A DNA stretch of 45,584 bases from Chloroflexota bacterium (lineage in GTDB: Bacteria > Chloroflexota > Anaerolineae > Promineifilales > Promineifilaceae). The position numbers and the translations under genes were made by a program. The first letter of the stretch is position 1. The number at the start of each line of letters is the position of its first letter. The stretch is taken from the NCBI GenBank assembly GCA_018004935.1, contig JAGNBF010000062.1, positions 1 to 45,584 on the forward strand. Direction: 5' to 3'. The notes below the pieces were generated by a model that did not search any database, was not told the origin of the DNA, and saw nothing but the letters and a program-made list of their open reading frames with translations. This document shows, piece by piece, positions 33,772 through 41,485 of this stretch.

Positions 33772-34329
33772 TTAGACTCGTGTGAGGTATTCACCTGACC
33801 GCGTATCCACCCGAATCCGGTCCCCAGTATTAACAAATAAAGGCGTTTTTACCTTCAAACCAGTCTGGGTAATAATTTCCTTACGCGCACCTGTTGCCGT
33901 ATCTCCGGCTACCGCGTTTTCGGCTTGCACCACTTCCATTTCCATCGTCAGCGGCAACTCATAATCCAGGATTTCATTTTCATAAAAGAGCAACTCCAAT
34001 TCCATGTTATCCACCAGATATTTAGCATCCGCACTAAACATATCATGGGCCACAGGACGTTGTTCAAATGTTTCTACATCCATAAAAGTGTAAAACTGCC
34101 CATCATCAAACAGATATTGCATCGTCCGTTTATCCAGACGAATATCCTGCACCCGTTCGCCAGAGTTGAAGGTCAGTTGCACATTAGAGCCTGTGCGTAG
34201 ATCCCGTACCGTCACCCGAATTGTCGCCTTGCCCCGGCCCGGTTTATTGTGTTCGTACTCCGTTACCTTATAGAGGTTGTTGCCAAACTCAAACGAAGTA
34301 CCACGCCGTAATTGGTTTACATCAATCAT
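33772..34329 (-). CDS. efp: Elongation factor P
   Basis: 185 residues with the three beta-barrel domains. It helps ribosomes make proline-proline bonds. The loop that reaches the peptidyl-transferase centre reads HNKPGRGKATIRV: the tip residue, usually Lys in the PGKG loop, is Arg 32 here, with Lys at 34. GAGGAG stands 7 bases before ATG 34329. The downstream MalF-like gene begins 2 bases after its stop. No modification enzyme (EpmA, YmfI, EarP) is in the window, so whether Arg 32 is modified is unknown. Confidence 0.96.
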   Translation of the reverse strand: MIDVNQLRRGTSFEFGNNLYKVTEYEHNKPGRGKATIRVTVRDLRTGSNVQLTFNSGERVQDIRLDKRTMQYLFDDGQFYTFMDVETFEQRPVAHDMFSADAKYLVDNMELELLFYENEILDYELPLTMEMEVVQAENAVAGDTATGARKEIITQTGLKVKTPLFVNTGDRIRVDTRSGEYLTRV

Positions 34330-34435
34330 TGCTATCTCCTCAAATCATTATACGCCTGTTGGCGCTTAGTCTCTTTTATCGTAACCGTTCAGTTGTGTCA
34401 ATTCATCCGCCAGTCCGTCTAGGGCGATTGCATAC

Positions 34436-34555
34436 TCAGAGTTCCCCCAACCCCGCCCGCCGAGGAGGGAAGGGGGAAACCCAACGGCTCGGTTTGGTGG
34501 GCGTCCGCCCGCCAAACCGAGCCGAAAATCGTTCCCCGCCCTTGGGGGCGGCTAC
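34436..34555. repeat. G-family repeat, central stem with one G:T pair
   Basis: CCCCAACCCCGCCC, CCGAGGAGGGAAGGGGG, then the central CGGCTCGGTTTGGTGGGCG / CGCCCGCCAAACCGAGCCG (34485-34524) with loop TC and one G:T pair, then CCCCGCCCTTGGGGGCGG. Confidence 0.85.
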
Positions 34556-34739
34556 GGACAACCTGATCCAGAGACGGGGCATAAAAACATGGTTTCATTC
34601 CCCCTTGATGCTCAAGCGTGTAGCGATTATTGAACGACCTAAAGCCGCACGCTCTGGAAAAATGTCAGATTATGTCCTGTGGCAGTATATAAACAACAAA
34701 AGACGAAGGAACACAGAATGTATCCCTTCGTTCGTTCAT

Positions 34740-34771
34740 AAGAAATCAGTGGGTCTTAAGGGCTGATTTCT
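34740..34771 (-). terminator. Hairpin after the 57-residue gene
   Basis: AGAAATCAG and CTGATTTCT form a 9-bp stem with a 13-base loop. It lies 16 bases beyond the stop of the small minus-strand gene and is followed on that strand by T-containing sequence. Confidence 0.45.
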
Positions 34772-34786
34772 CAATAATAGGTCTTG

Positions 34787-34960
34787 CTAAACAAACGGAT
34801 CAGGGCGAGTGCGACGGTTCCAACGTAAAAGAATAGCCGTCAGACCAGTCAAGAGCAACAATCCTGCCGTAAAAATCAGGACCTCACCCAGCGTACTGGC
34901 GCTGATGACGCGCATTCCACCTAACTCAATCGTCAAGAAAAACTGTACACTCGCCATCAT
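34787..34960 (-). CDS. 57-residue single-pass membrane protein
   Basis: A frame below the usual 60-residue cut-off. It begins MMASVQFFLTIELGGMRVIS, has one membrane segment (about residues 27-45, VLIFTAGLLLLTGLTAILL) followed by the positive cluster RWNRRTR, so its C-terminus is probably inside. The layout is that of a real small membrane protein, and its downstream hairpin supports a transcription unit. Tandem ATGs at 34960 and 34957; there is no strong ribosome-binding site. Unrecognised; it lies alone between efp and the PP2C gene. Confidence 0.6.
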   Translation of the reverse strand: MMASVQFFLTIELGGMRVISASTLGEVLIFTAGLLLLTGLTAILLRWNRRTRPDPFV

Positions 34961-35640
34961 TTATTCAAGTGTAGCACAAACCGCCTGAGTTGTCAGGATA
35001 GGGTAGACATGCGGCAATTCTCAATTTAACCAATGGTTATTGAGATTTAACAAATGAATACTGGTATGGAGTTTCCCCCACCCCTAACCCCGCCCCCAGG
35101 GGCGGGGAACTTTTTCTGGGGTCATTTTTCGCGGGCGGCCGCCCGCGAAAAATGACACGAATGGGGTTTCCCCCTTCCCGCTGGGAAGGGGCCGCCAAAA
35201 GCACACCCGAAAAATGGCCCAAGCCGTAGAACAGCCTTTCAGGCTGTTCACCCTCTCGAGAAAACGGCAAATGCCAGGAGCAAACCAAATTGAGAATAGC
35301 TGGTAGACATGGGAGTATATCCACGTTTTGTGGGAGACCTTGTAAAAAGGCGGATTATGTAAAGTCAACTAAAAATCTGACAGGTTTCTAAAACCTGTCA
35401 GGTCTGTGCCCCACGATTTATGGGTATACTCTAGACATGGTTCAGGGCGATTGCATACTCACCAAAATGAACCCGTCCTCCTGACGATTCCTGATTTCGG
35501 GAAGGGGGAACCCACTCGGCGGAAATCGCCGGGGGATGGGCGAATCAACATATTACCCGATTAATCATTTAATCAACAAAGGGGCGGGGTTAGGGTGGGG
35601 GAAATTCGAGTGTGCACTCCCCCTTTATATCAGGGCAGGA
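34961..35640. other. Gene-free interval with two G-family repeats
   Basis: It contains a G unit at 35070-35200 whose central stem at 35121-35156 is a perfect, loop-free 36-base palindrome GTCATTTTTCGCGGGCGG / CCGCCCGCGAAAAATGAC containing the octamer at 35135. A short element F lies at 35372-35405. A degraded G unit lies at about 35465-35620. A CTCGAG-centred AACAGCCTTTCAGGCTGTTC hairpin lies near 35230. No gene is seen. Confidence 0.75.
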
Positions 35641-35666
35641 TAACTGTGTGAAATAATAACATCTTG

Positions 35667-35672
35667 TATAAT
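35667..35672 (+). promoter_or_regulatory. Extended -10 of a probably leaderless gene
   Basis: TGTATAAT with the -10 hexamer 7 bases before ATG 35679. A normal start point would fall on the ATG, and no ribosome-binding site is seen. The -35 (CTGTGT) is weak, as is common with extended -10 promoters. Confidence 0.6.
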
Positions 35673-35678
35673 TAACCC

Positions 35679-36575
35679 ATGATTCCCAATCCGCCGGTTA
35701 CGGCAATCCTAAAGACTGATGTGGGCCGGGTGCGTGATCACAACGAAGATTATTTTGCTTCTTGTGAACCTACCCAAATGCAAGAAGCTGTTCAGAACAG
35801 TTGGTGTTATATCTTGGCCGATGGGGCCGGGGGGATGGATGCTGGAGAAGTCGCCAGCCAACATTCTACCGAACGAATGCACCACCATTACCTGGCGCAA
35901 ACAGGGGAAAAGGATTGGAGTAAACGATTGGTAAGGGCGATGGAAGCGGCTAACACCGATTTGCGCCGTCTTATGCTAGAACAAGATGAGGGCAAATCTC
36001 GGATGGCGACCACGATGGTGGCTGTGGTAATTGCCGGGGATCGGGCTATTTTTGCCAATGTCGGTGATAGTCGTGGTTACCATTTCCGTGATGGTGCTAT
36101 CAAGCAGATTACCAAAGACCAAAGTTTGGTGGCAAAGTTACTTGAAGAAGGGGCTATCACCCCTGAGGAAGCGGAAAATCACCCTCGACGCAATGTGATT
36201 CTTGGTAGTCTGGGATCTGAAGATGAAATTGGTGTAGATCTGTTTACCATTATGGTAGAACCAGGAGATCATCTGCTCTTGTGTTCTGACGGACTAACCA
36301 ATTATGTACGGGATAAAGAACTGGCGGAAATCATTCGCGGGAACACATTGGAAGAAGCACCCCAATTGATGATTTCTCTGGCCAACGCTCGAGGGGGTGG
36401 GGACAATATTTCGGTAGTCCTCATTCGTATAAATCATACTAATCTGCCAACGGAAGGGGCAACGAATGTTGCGCTCCCGCCTGCGGTAACTTCTACACTG
36501 TGGCCTTTTACCTTTTTCTTGTGCACTCTGTTGATCTTTATCATTACTGTCATTTGGGCGTTGATGAATGGTTAG
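35679..36575 (+). CDS. PP2C-type protein phosphatase, C-terminal membrane anchor
   Basis: 298 residues. PP2C domain 1-250: DVGRVRDHNEDYF, ADGAGGMDAGEVAS (about 48), FANVGDSRGYHF (about 126), LLCSDGLTNYV (about 204) and GGGDNISVVLI (about 245). A final membrane segment (about 273-295) anchors it with the domain inside. It is therefore a candidate for reversing membrane kinases such as the one at 23397. The ATG sits directly at the expected transcription start (see 35667), suggesting a leaderless message. There is no octamer within 1.5 kb on either side apart from the one in a repeat. Confidence 0.94.
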   Translation: MIPNPPVTAILKTDVGRVRDHNEDYFASCEPTQMQEAVQNSWCYILADGAGGMDAGEVASQHSTERMHHHYLAQTGEKDWSKRLVRAMEAANTDLRRLMLEQDEGKSRMATTMVAVVIAGDRAIFANVGDSRGYHFRDGAIKQITKDQSLVAKLLEEGAITPEEAENHPRRNVILGSLGSEDEIGVDLFTIMVEPGDHLLLCSDGLTNYVRDKELAEIIRGNTLEEAPQLMISLANARGGGDNISVVLIRINHTNLPTEGATNVALPPAVTSTLWPFTFFLCTLLIFIITVIWALMNG

Positions 36576-36586
36576 ATAATAGCGTT

Positions 36587-36673
36587 TATCGGTAATAACC
36601 TTCCGAAGGTTTATGTCAACTGATTGTTCGGATTTATAAGTCTTCGCAAGGTTTCCAAATACTATTACCGATA
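36587..36673. repeat. Element C2 copy 2
   Basis: Perfect 11-bp ends TATCGGTAATA and TATTACCGATA around CCTTCCGAAGG; this copy's inner right arm (CTTCGCAAGG) has decayed. Confidence 0.85.
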
Positions 36674-36788
36674 ATGTCTAATGATTTGGGTATAGATGCT
36701 TTGGTAAGCCAGTGCTGACGGGCTGAAGCTTCGACCCTTGTTTGCCTCGTTTGATCTGGTATAGCGGACGAGATGAGTCTGTTTGAGG

Positions 36789-36871
36789 GTAACTCCTAAC
36801 GTCTTTTGAGGGCTGAGCTTGTCGAAGCCTTGTGTGCCTTCGACAAGTTCAGGCAACAGGCTTAGTCGTTA
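36789..36871. repeat. Element H copy 3
   Basis: GTAACTCCTAACGTC and CTTAGTCGTTAC ends with GAGCTTGTCGAAG and CTTCGACAAGTTC inside. Confidence 0.75.
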
Positions 36872-36891
36872 CGTTTAAGGTCATAATGTTC

Positions 36892-36926
36892 AAGAAATCC
36901 GATTTCAGGTGAGATCGGATTTCTTT
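36892..36926 (+). terminator. Hairpin terminator before rnj
   Basis: AAGAAATCCGAT pairs with ATCGGATTTCTT around a 10-base loop, followed by a short T-rich run. It would end transcripts coming from the PP2C gene. Confidence 0.75.
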
Positions 36927-37045
36927 GTATTGGTGTGAATGGTTAGTCTTAACCACAGGTGGCTAATCTTTTTGTATAACCGTATTCTTGTATGTGGTCC
37001 AAGAATCTAACTGGTAAGGCAGTGAAGACCTGATATGGAGTCTGT

Positions 37046-38689
37046 ATGAGTAAGTCATTACGAATTATTCCCTTGGGTGGACTGGGAGAGATTGGCAAGA
37101 ATATGACGGTCATTGAGTATGATGACCAGATTTTGGTTATTGATGCTGGTCTTATGTTTCCAGAAAATGATATGTTAGGGATTGATCTGATCATCCCTGA
37201 TTATCAGTATTTACTAGATAAGCGGGATAAAGTGAAGGCGGTGTTGATAACTCATGCCCATGAGGATCATGTGGGAGCATTGGAACACTTGATGAAGGAG
37301 ATTGATGCTCCGATTTATGCTACCCCTTTAACAATGGGGTTGATTGAGATTAAATTGAAGGAGGCGAACCTGTTGGGCAAGGTGACAATGAAGACGATCC
37401 AGGCAGGGGATGCTTTTGCGATTGGCTCGTTTTTGGTGGAACCGTTTCATGTGGCCCATAGCATTCCTGATTGTGTGGGTTTTGGTATTACTACTCCGGT
37501 GGGGTTGGTGGTGCATACGGGGGATTATAAGTTTGATCATACACCCGTAGATGGCTGGCCGCCGGATTTTGCCAAACTGGCGGAGTTTTCGGCGCGGGGA
37601 GTGTTGTGTTTGCTGGCGGACAGTACGAATGCGGAGAAACCCGGGTGGACAGCTTCAGAGGCGGTTATTACGTCGGCTTTTGATGATGTGTTTAAGCAGG
37701 CACAGGGCCGGGTGATTGTGGCATCTTTTGCTTCATTGATTTCGCGCATTCAGCAGGTGGCAAACGCGGCCGCGAAGTATGGCCGTAAATTAGCTGTCAC
37801 AGGGCGTTCAATGCGCGAAAACACCAAAATGGCTCGTAAACTGGGCTATCTAGATATCCCCGATGGCATGGTAATTGACATTGATCAGGTTAATAAATAT
37901 CCCCCTCATCAAGTGACGATTATGGCTACCGGCTCACAAGGGGAACCCACCTCAGTGATGGGACGGCTGGCGCATGGGCGACATCGTAATGTAACGATTC
38001 AGCCGGGGGATACCGTCGTGCTTTCGGCGCATACTATTCCCGGAAATGAAGAGTTTGTCAGCCGGGTGATTAACCGCCTGATGAAACAAGGGGCGGAAGT
38101 ATTATATGAACACGTGGCCCAGGTACATGTATCGGGTCATGCCAGCCGGGAAGAGATGAAATTGATGATTAACCTGGTGCGGCCGCGCTTTTTTGTGCCC
38201 ATTCATGGCGAAATCAGACACCTGGTTCAACACGGCAAAATTGCTGAGGAAATGGGCATCCCTAAACAAAACATTGCCGTGGTTGAAAATGGGACTGTTC
38301 TGGAACTGACTGAAGACAAAATGACCGTGAAGGAACGTCTACCTGGCGGTTATGTCTTTGTTGCCGGACAAAGTGTGGGCGAGGTAGATATCCCCGTAAT
38401 GCGTGACCGGGAGAAATTGGCCGAAAACGGCTTCTTTTTGGTGGCGGTCGGCCTGGATGATCAGGGGAAAGTACGTCGGCAACCACGTATCATCACCCGA
38501 GGGTTTGCTAACCTGGAAAAGGAGCAGGCCGAAGGGTTGTTAGAAGGGGCTGAAGAGGTCGTAACACGCACGATAGGTATTTATAAACCTGGTGCGGCTG
38601 ACCTGGAAGCCCGTGTGGAAGAAGCCCTGAGCCGTTATCTTTATACAGAAACAGGGCGGCGACCATTGATTTATGTGGTATTACAATGA
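37046..38689 (+). CDS. rnj: Ribonuclease J
   Basis: 547 residues, full length for RNase J, a metallo-beta-lactamase/beta-CASP RNase with 5'-3' exo and endo activity. Metal ligands are in THAHEDHVGAL (His 70, 72, Asp 74, His 75) and GDYKFDHTP; the beta-CASP part has ATGSQGEP and the later SGHAS and PIHGE. GGAG stands 6 bases before ATG 37046. Octamers at 37766 and 38179. Composition changes at 37766: the first 720 bases are G+T-rich, the rest balanced or A-rich. Confidence 0.96.
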   Translation: MSKSLRIIPLGGLGEIGKNMTVIEYDDQILVIDAGLMFPENDMLGIDLIIPDYQYLLDKRDKVKAVLITHAHEDHVGALEHLMKEIDAPIYATPLTMGLIEIKLKEANLLGKVTMKTIQAGDAFAIGSFLVEPFHVAHSIPDCVGFGITTPVGLVVHTGDYKFDHTPVDGWPPDFAKLAEFSARGVLCLLADSTNAEKPGWTASEAVITSAFDDVFKQAQGRVIVASFASLISRIQQVANAAAKYGRKLAVTGRSMRENTKMARKLGYLDIPDGMVIDIDQVNKYPPHQVTIMATGSQGEPTSVMGRLAHGRHRNVTIQPGDTVVLSAHTIPGNEEFVSRVINRLMKQGAEVLYEHVAQVHVSGHASREEMKLMINLVRPRFFVPIHGEIRHLVQHGKIAEEMGIPKQNIAVVENGTVLELTEDKMTVKERLPGGYVFVAGQSVGEVDIPVMRDREKLAENGFFLVAVGLDDQGKVRRQPRIITRGFANLEKEQAEGLLEGAEEVVTRTIGIYKPGAADLEARVEEALSRYLYTETGRRPLIYVVLQ

Positions 38690-39150
38690 GCGCTGATAAT
38701 CTACAACAATTCTCATTTTGAACGATAAACGTATCTTCTCAAAATTTCGGGGATAACAAGGCCTGAGCTTGTCGAAACCCACGGCTACCCTGAATGATGG
38801 AGAAGATACTGATAAACGCTCTTCCGTTCATCCGCCCGGCGGTCAAACTGCCGGGCTATATGGATAAAACCCTACGGGCTAAAACAGCCGACCAATGGCC
38901 TTCTCAACCATAGCCCGGCCAATTTTATGGTCGGGCGGCTCCTCCTGATCGTGCTACTCAACTATATTACACGAGCAAAGCACTGTATTTTACAGTGTGC
39001 AAGCACTCGGAAACATCGTCAAAAGAGAGAACATCAGTTATTGTTATGCTAATCCGTCTCTGCTCTGATGAAGAAGGTATATCCCCTGCACGCCGTTTTT
39101 GGTGATCTCATCTTAGCGTAGATGGTATATCACACAAAAAGTTTTTGGTT
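38690..39150. other. Gene-free interval with short inverted repeats
   Basis: No gene seen. It contains GCCTGAGCTTGTCGAAAC (38761), the hairpin GCCCGGC / GCCGGGC (about 38832-38856), a second pair CATAGCCCGGCC / GGTCGGGCGG near 38910-38938, a family I fragment (CTCCTGATCGTGCTAC) and CACTGTA / TACAGTG (38981-38997). The last 60 bases probably hold the protease promoter. Confidence 0.6.
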
Positions 39151-39167
39151 TACTAGGAGGACAGATA

Positions 39168-40844
39168 ATGAAATTCAAACGACATCTATGGCTTTTGTTG
39201 TTGGCGCTGTTCTTGTTACCCGCCCTGGCGTGTGGTAATGGGGATGGTGCAGAGAATTCTGGTAATAGTGGAAATACAACCAATACAACTGATACGGCTG
39301 AGGCCGCTACACCTGTTCCGCCCCCAGCTACAGCCACGACGGCCCCAGAACCCACTCCCACAGAAGTAAGCCTGGCCGTCAATAATCTGCAAGGCGTCGA
39401 AAATGCCGTCATCCAGATTATTGCCGAGGGCACGTTCCGGGATCCGGCTGAAGGGTTCCAATATAATGCGGCGGGTGCGGGGTCTGGTTTTATTATTGAC
39501 CCCTCAGGTATTGCTGTAACCAATAACCATGTTGTGACCGGATCGGCTTTCTTGCAGGTATACATTGCGGGTGAATCTCAGCCACGTAATGCCCGTGTAT
39601 TGGGAGCCTCAGAATGTTCTGACCTGGCCGTTATTGATATTGATGGTGAAGGGTTTCCTTACCTGGAATGGTATGCTGGGGCCATTGACGTTGGGTTAGA
39701 TGTATATACGGCCGGTTTCCCGCTGGGCGATCCTGAATATACCCTAACGCGTGGTATCGTCTCTAAAGCACAGGCTGATGGCGAAACATCCTGGGCTTCT
39801 GTAGACTTTGTGCTTGAACATGATGCGACGATTAACCCCGGTAACTCTGGTGGCCCGCTGGTGGATGCGAATGGTAAAGTGTTGGGGGTGAATTATGCGG
39901 GGGCTTCTAGTGTGAATCAATATTTTGCCATTGCTCGTGATGAAGCGATTCGCGTGATTGATCAGTTACGCCAGGGGCAAGATGTGACTTCGATTGGTGT
40001 TAATGGTTCGGCTGTCAATGACGGCGAAGGGCTTACTGGTATTTGGGTAGCTTCCGTGAAATCTGGTTCACCGGCAGATAATGCAGGGATTGAAGCGGGT
40101 GACATCATTATGTCTCTGGAAGGGTTGATTTTGGCTACAGATGGCACGATGGCGGATTATTGTGACATTTTACGCGGGCACAGCGCCGCCGATGTGATGA
40201 GTATTGAAGTGTTACGCTTTGACACGGAAGAGGTGCTGGAAGGGCAGTTGAATGGTCAGGTGTTAGAGCAATCGTTCTCGTTTGCGGCCGCGGTAGGGGA
40301 TGAAGTTGAAACTGACACCAGTGGCACCGGTGGCTCAGCGACAGTATATGAATATACCTTCGTAACCGATGATTCTGGTTTGTTATCCGTAGAAATCCCC
40401 ACAGCCTGGGGTGATATTGATGGCAGTATGTGGGGTGATGCCAATGATCCTCTGGGGGTGGCTGTACGGGCCGCACCCGATCTGCAATTGTGGAGCGATA
40501 CCTGGACGACACCCGGTATGTTCTTCGGGGCCTCCGTGAGTTTGTTAGAGGGATTGAGTGATGCCGAACGTCTCAGTATGCCTGATGATGTGCTGGATCT
40601 GGATTCCTTTGACTATTCTGCTTCTTGCACCTACGATAGCCGCAATGAGTACAGCGATCCGGTGTACGCAGGCAAATATGATCTGTGGACAGATTGTGAT
40701 GGGTCTGGCTCTATTTATCTCGTGCTGGCCGTTCTGCCTGAAGATTTGAGCTACTTTGTGCTGGTGGATGTACTGGTTGTGACAGATTCCGATCTGGAAG
40801 CGCTGGATCATATCCTGAACAGCTTTATTGTGACCGAGGAGTAA
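39168..40844 (+). CDS. DegP/HtrA-like serine protease lipoprotein
   Basis: 558 residues. The N-terminus is a signal peptide with lipobox LPALAC (Cys 22), then a Thr/Pro-rich linker. The trypsin-like domain has His 121 (TNNHVVTG), Asp 152 (CSDLAVIDI) and Ser 227 in NPGNSGGPL. One PDZ domain (about 265-350) has GIWVASVKSGSPADNAGI. A further 180 residues (about 380-558) are rich in Asp, Trp and Tyr and unrecognised, perhaps a substrate-binding domain. AGGAGG stands 6 bases before ATG 39168. It would act outside the membrane in protein quality control. Octamer 40284 lies in the linker before the last domain. Confidence 0.94.
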   Translation: MKFKRHLWLLLLALFLLPALACGNGDGAENSGNSGNTTNTTDTAEAATPVPPPATATTAPEPTPTEVSLAVNNLQGVENAVIQIIAEGTFRDPAEGFQYNAAGAGSGFIIDPSGIAVTNNHVVTGSAFLQVYIAGESQPRNARVLGASECSDLAVIDIDGEGFPYLEWYAGAIDVGLDVYTAGFPLGDPEYTLTRGIVSKAQADGETSWASVDFVLEHDATINPGNSGGPLVDANGKVLGVNYAGASSVNQYFAIARDEAIRVIDQLRQGQDVTSIGVNGSAVNDGEGLTGIWVASVKSGSPADNAGIEAGDIIMSLEGLILATDGTMADYCDILRGHSAADVMSIEVLRFDTEEVLEGQLNGQVLEQSFSFAAAVGDEVETDTSGTGGSATVYEYTFVTDDSGLLSVEIPTAWGDIDGSMWGDANDPLGVAVRAAPDLQLWSDTWTTPGMFFGASVSLLEGLSDAERLSMPDDVLDLDSFDYSASCTYDSRNEYSDPVYAGKYDLWTDCDGSGSIYLVLAVLPEDLSYFVLVDVLVVTDSDLEALDHILNSFIVTEE

Positions 40845-41261
40845 AACCTGGCTTATTTACTTACCCCGGTCATAAAATGACATTTTGTTGGTGGCAACAG
40901 ATTGGGTAAGCCCAGGCTGAAGCCCCATCCCCCTTCCCCTTCCTAGAGGGAAGGGGGAAACCCCAACATTTGCTGTGGCCGGTCTCCTGACCGCGCCACT
41001 CTTGAGAACAAGTTATTTAATGCGTCTATTGTGACTTCTCCCTATTTCGGGTCTTTGGGAATCCAGGGGGTTGACACAAGATGTACGGGTTGGCCTTGTG
41101 CCTGCCCAGTGTGGGGCAACCACAAGGGTTGCCCGTACCCCACGAAATCCTGAAGACCCAATATTTCGAGGGAAACGTAGCCTGAGCCTGTCGAAGGCGG
41201 TTGGTTGCGACAAGCTTAACCAACGTCACTACACTTTATTGAGAAGATACCGCCCATTTAT
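40845..41261. repeat. G fragment, family I fragment and element E copy 2
   Basis: CCCCATCCCCCTTCCCCTTC and GAGGGAAGGGGGAAAC (about 40921-40963), a family I core (40972-41005), then an inverted element E (about 41045-41165). CTGAGCCTGTCGAAGG lies at 41182. No gene. Confidence 0.75.
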
Positions 41262-41298
41262 AAAAAGAGGGATGAACAGTTGTTCATCCCTCTTTTTT
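41262..41298. terminator. Strong bidirectional terminator
   Basis: AAAAAGAGGGATGAACA and TGTTCATCCCTCTTTTT are perfect 17-base arms around GT. It lies between the convergent protease and BY-kinase genes, but repeats separate it by 417 bases from the first and 187 from the second. Confidence 0.88.
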
Positions 41299-41322
41299 GT
41301 TGGCAAAGCGCAAGGAATGGGG

Positions 41323-41450
41323 GGTCTTTGGGAATTCAGGGGGTTGACCCCATCTGTAGGGGCACCCTTGTAGTTGCCCTCGACGGGGCAGGCACAAGGC
41401 CAGCCCCTACATATAGCCACACCCCGCAAATTCCGAAAGAACCCCTTATT
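41323..41450. repeat. Element E copy 3
   Basis: GGGTCTTTGGGAATTCAGGG then GGTTGACCCCATCTGTAGGG, ending CCACACCCCGCAAATTCC. It is closest to copy 1 (5509). Confidence 0.8.
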
Positions 41451-41485
41451 CTTTTACAGACCCTAAGACCATGAGCCATATCGCA

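Noticed and set aside
34221-34766. 181-residue plus-strand frame
   Set aside because: It runs antisense through efp, then a G-family repeat and a hairpin; the composition is not protein-like.
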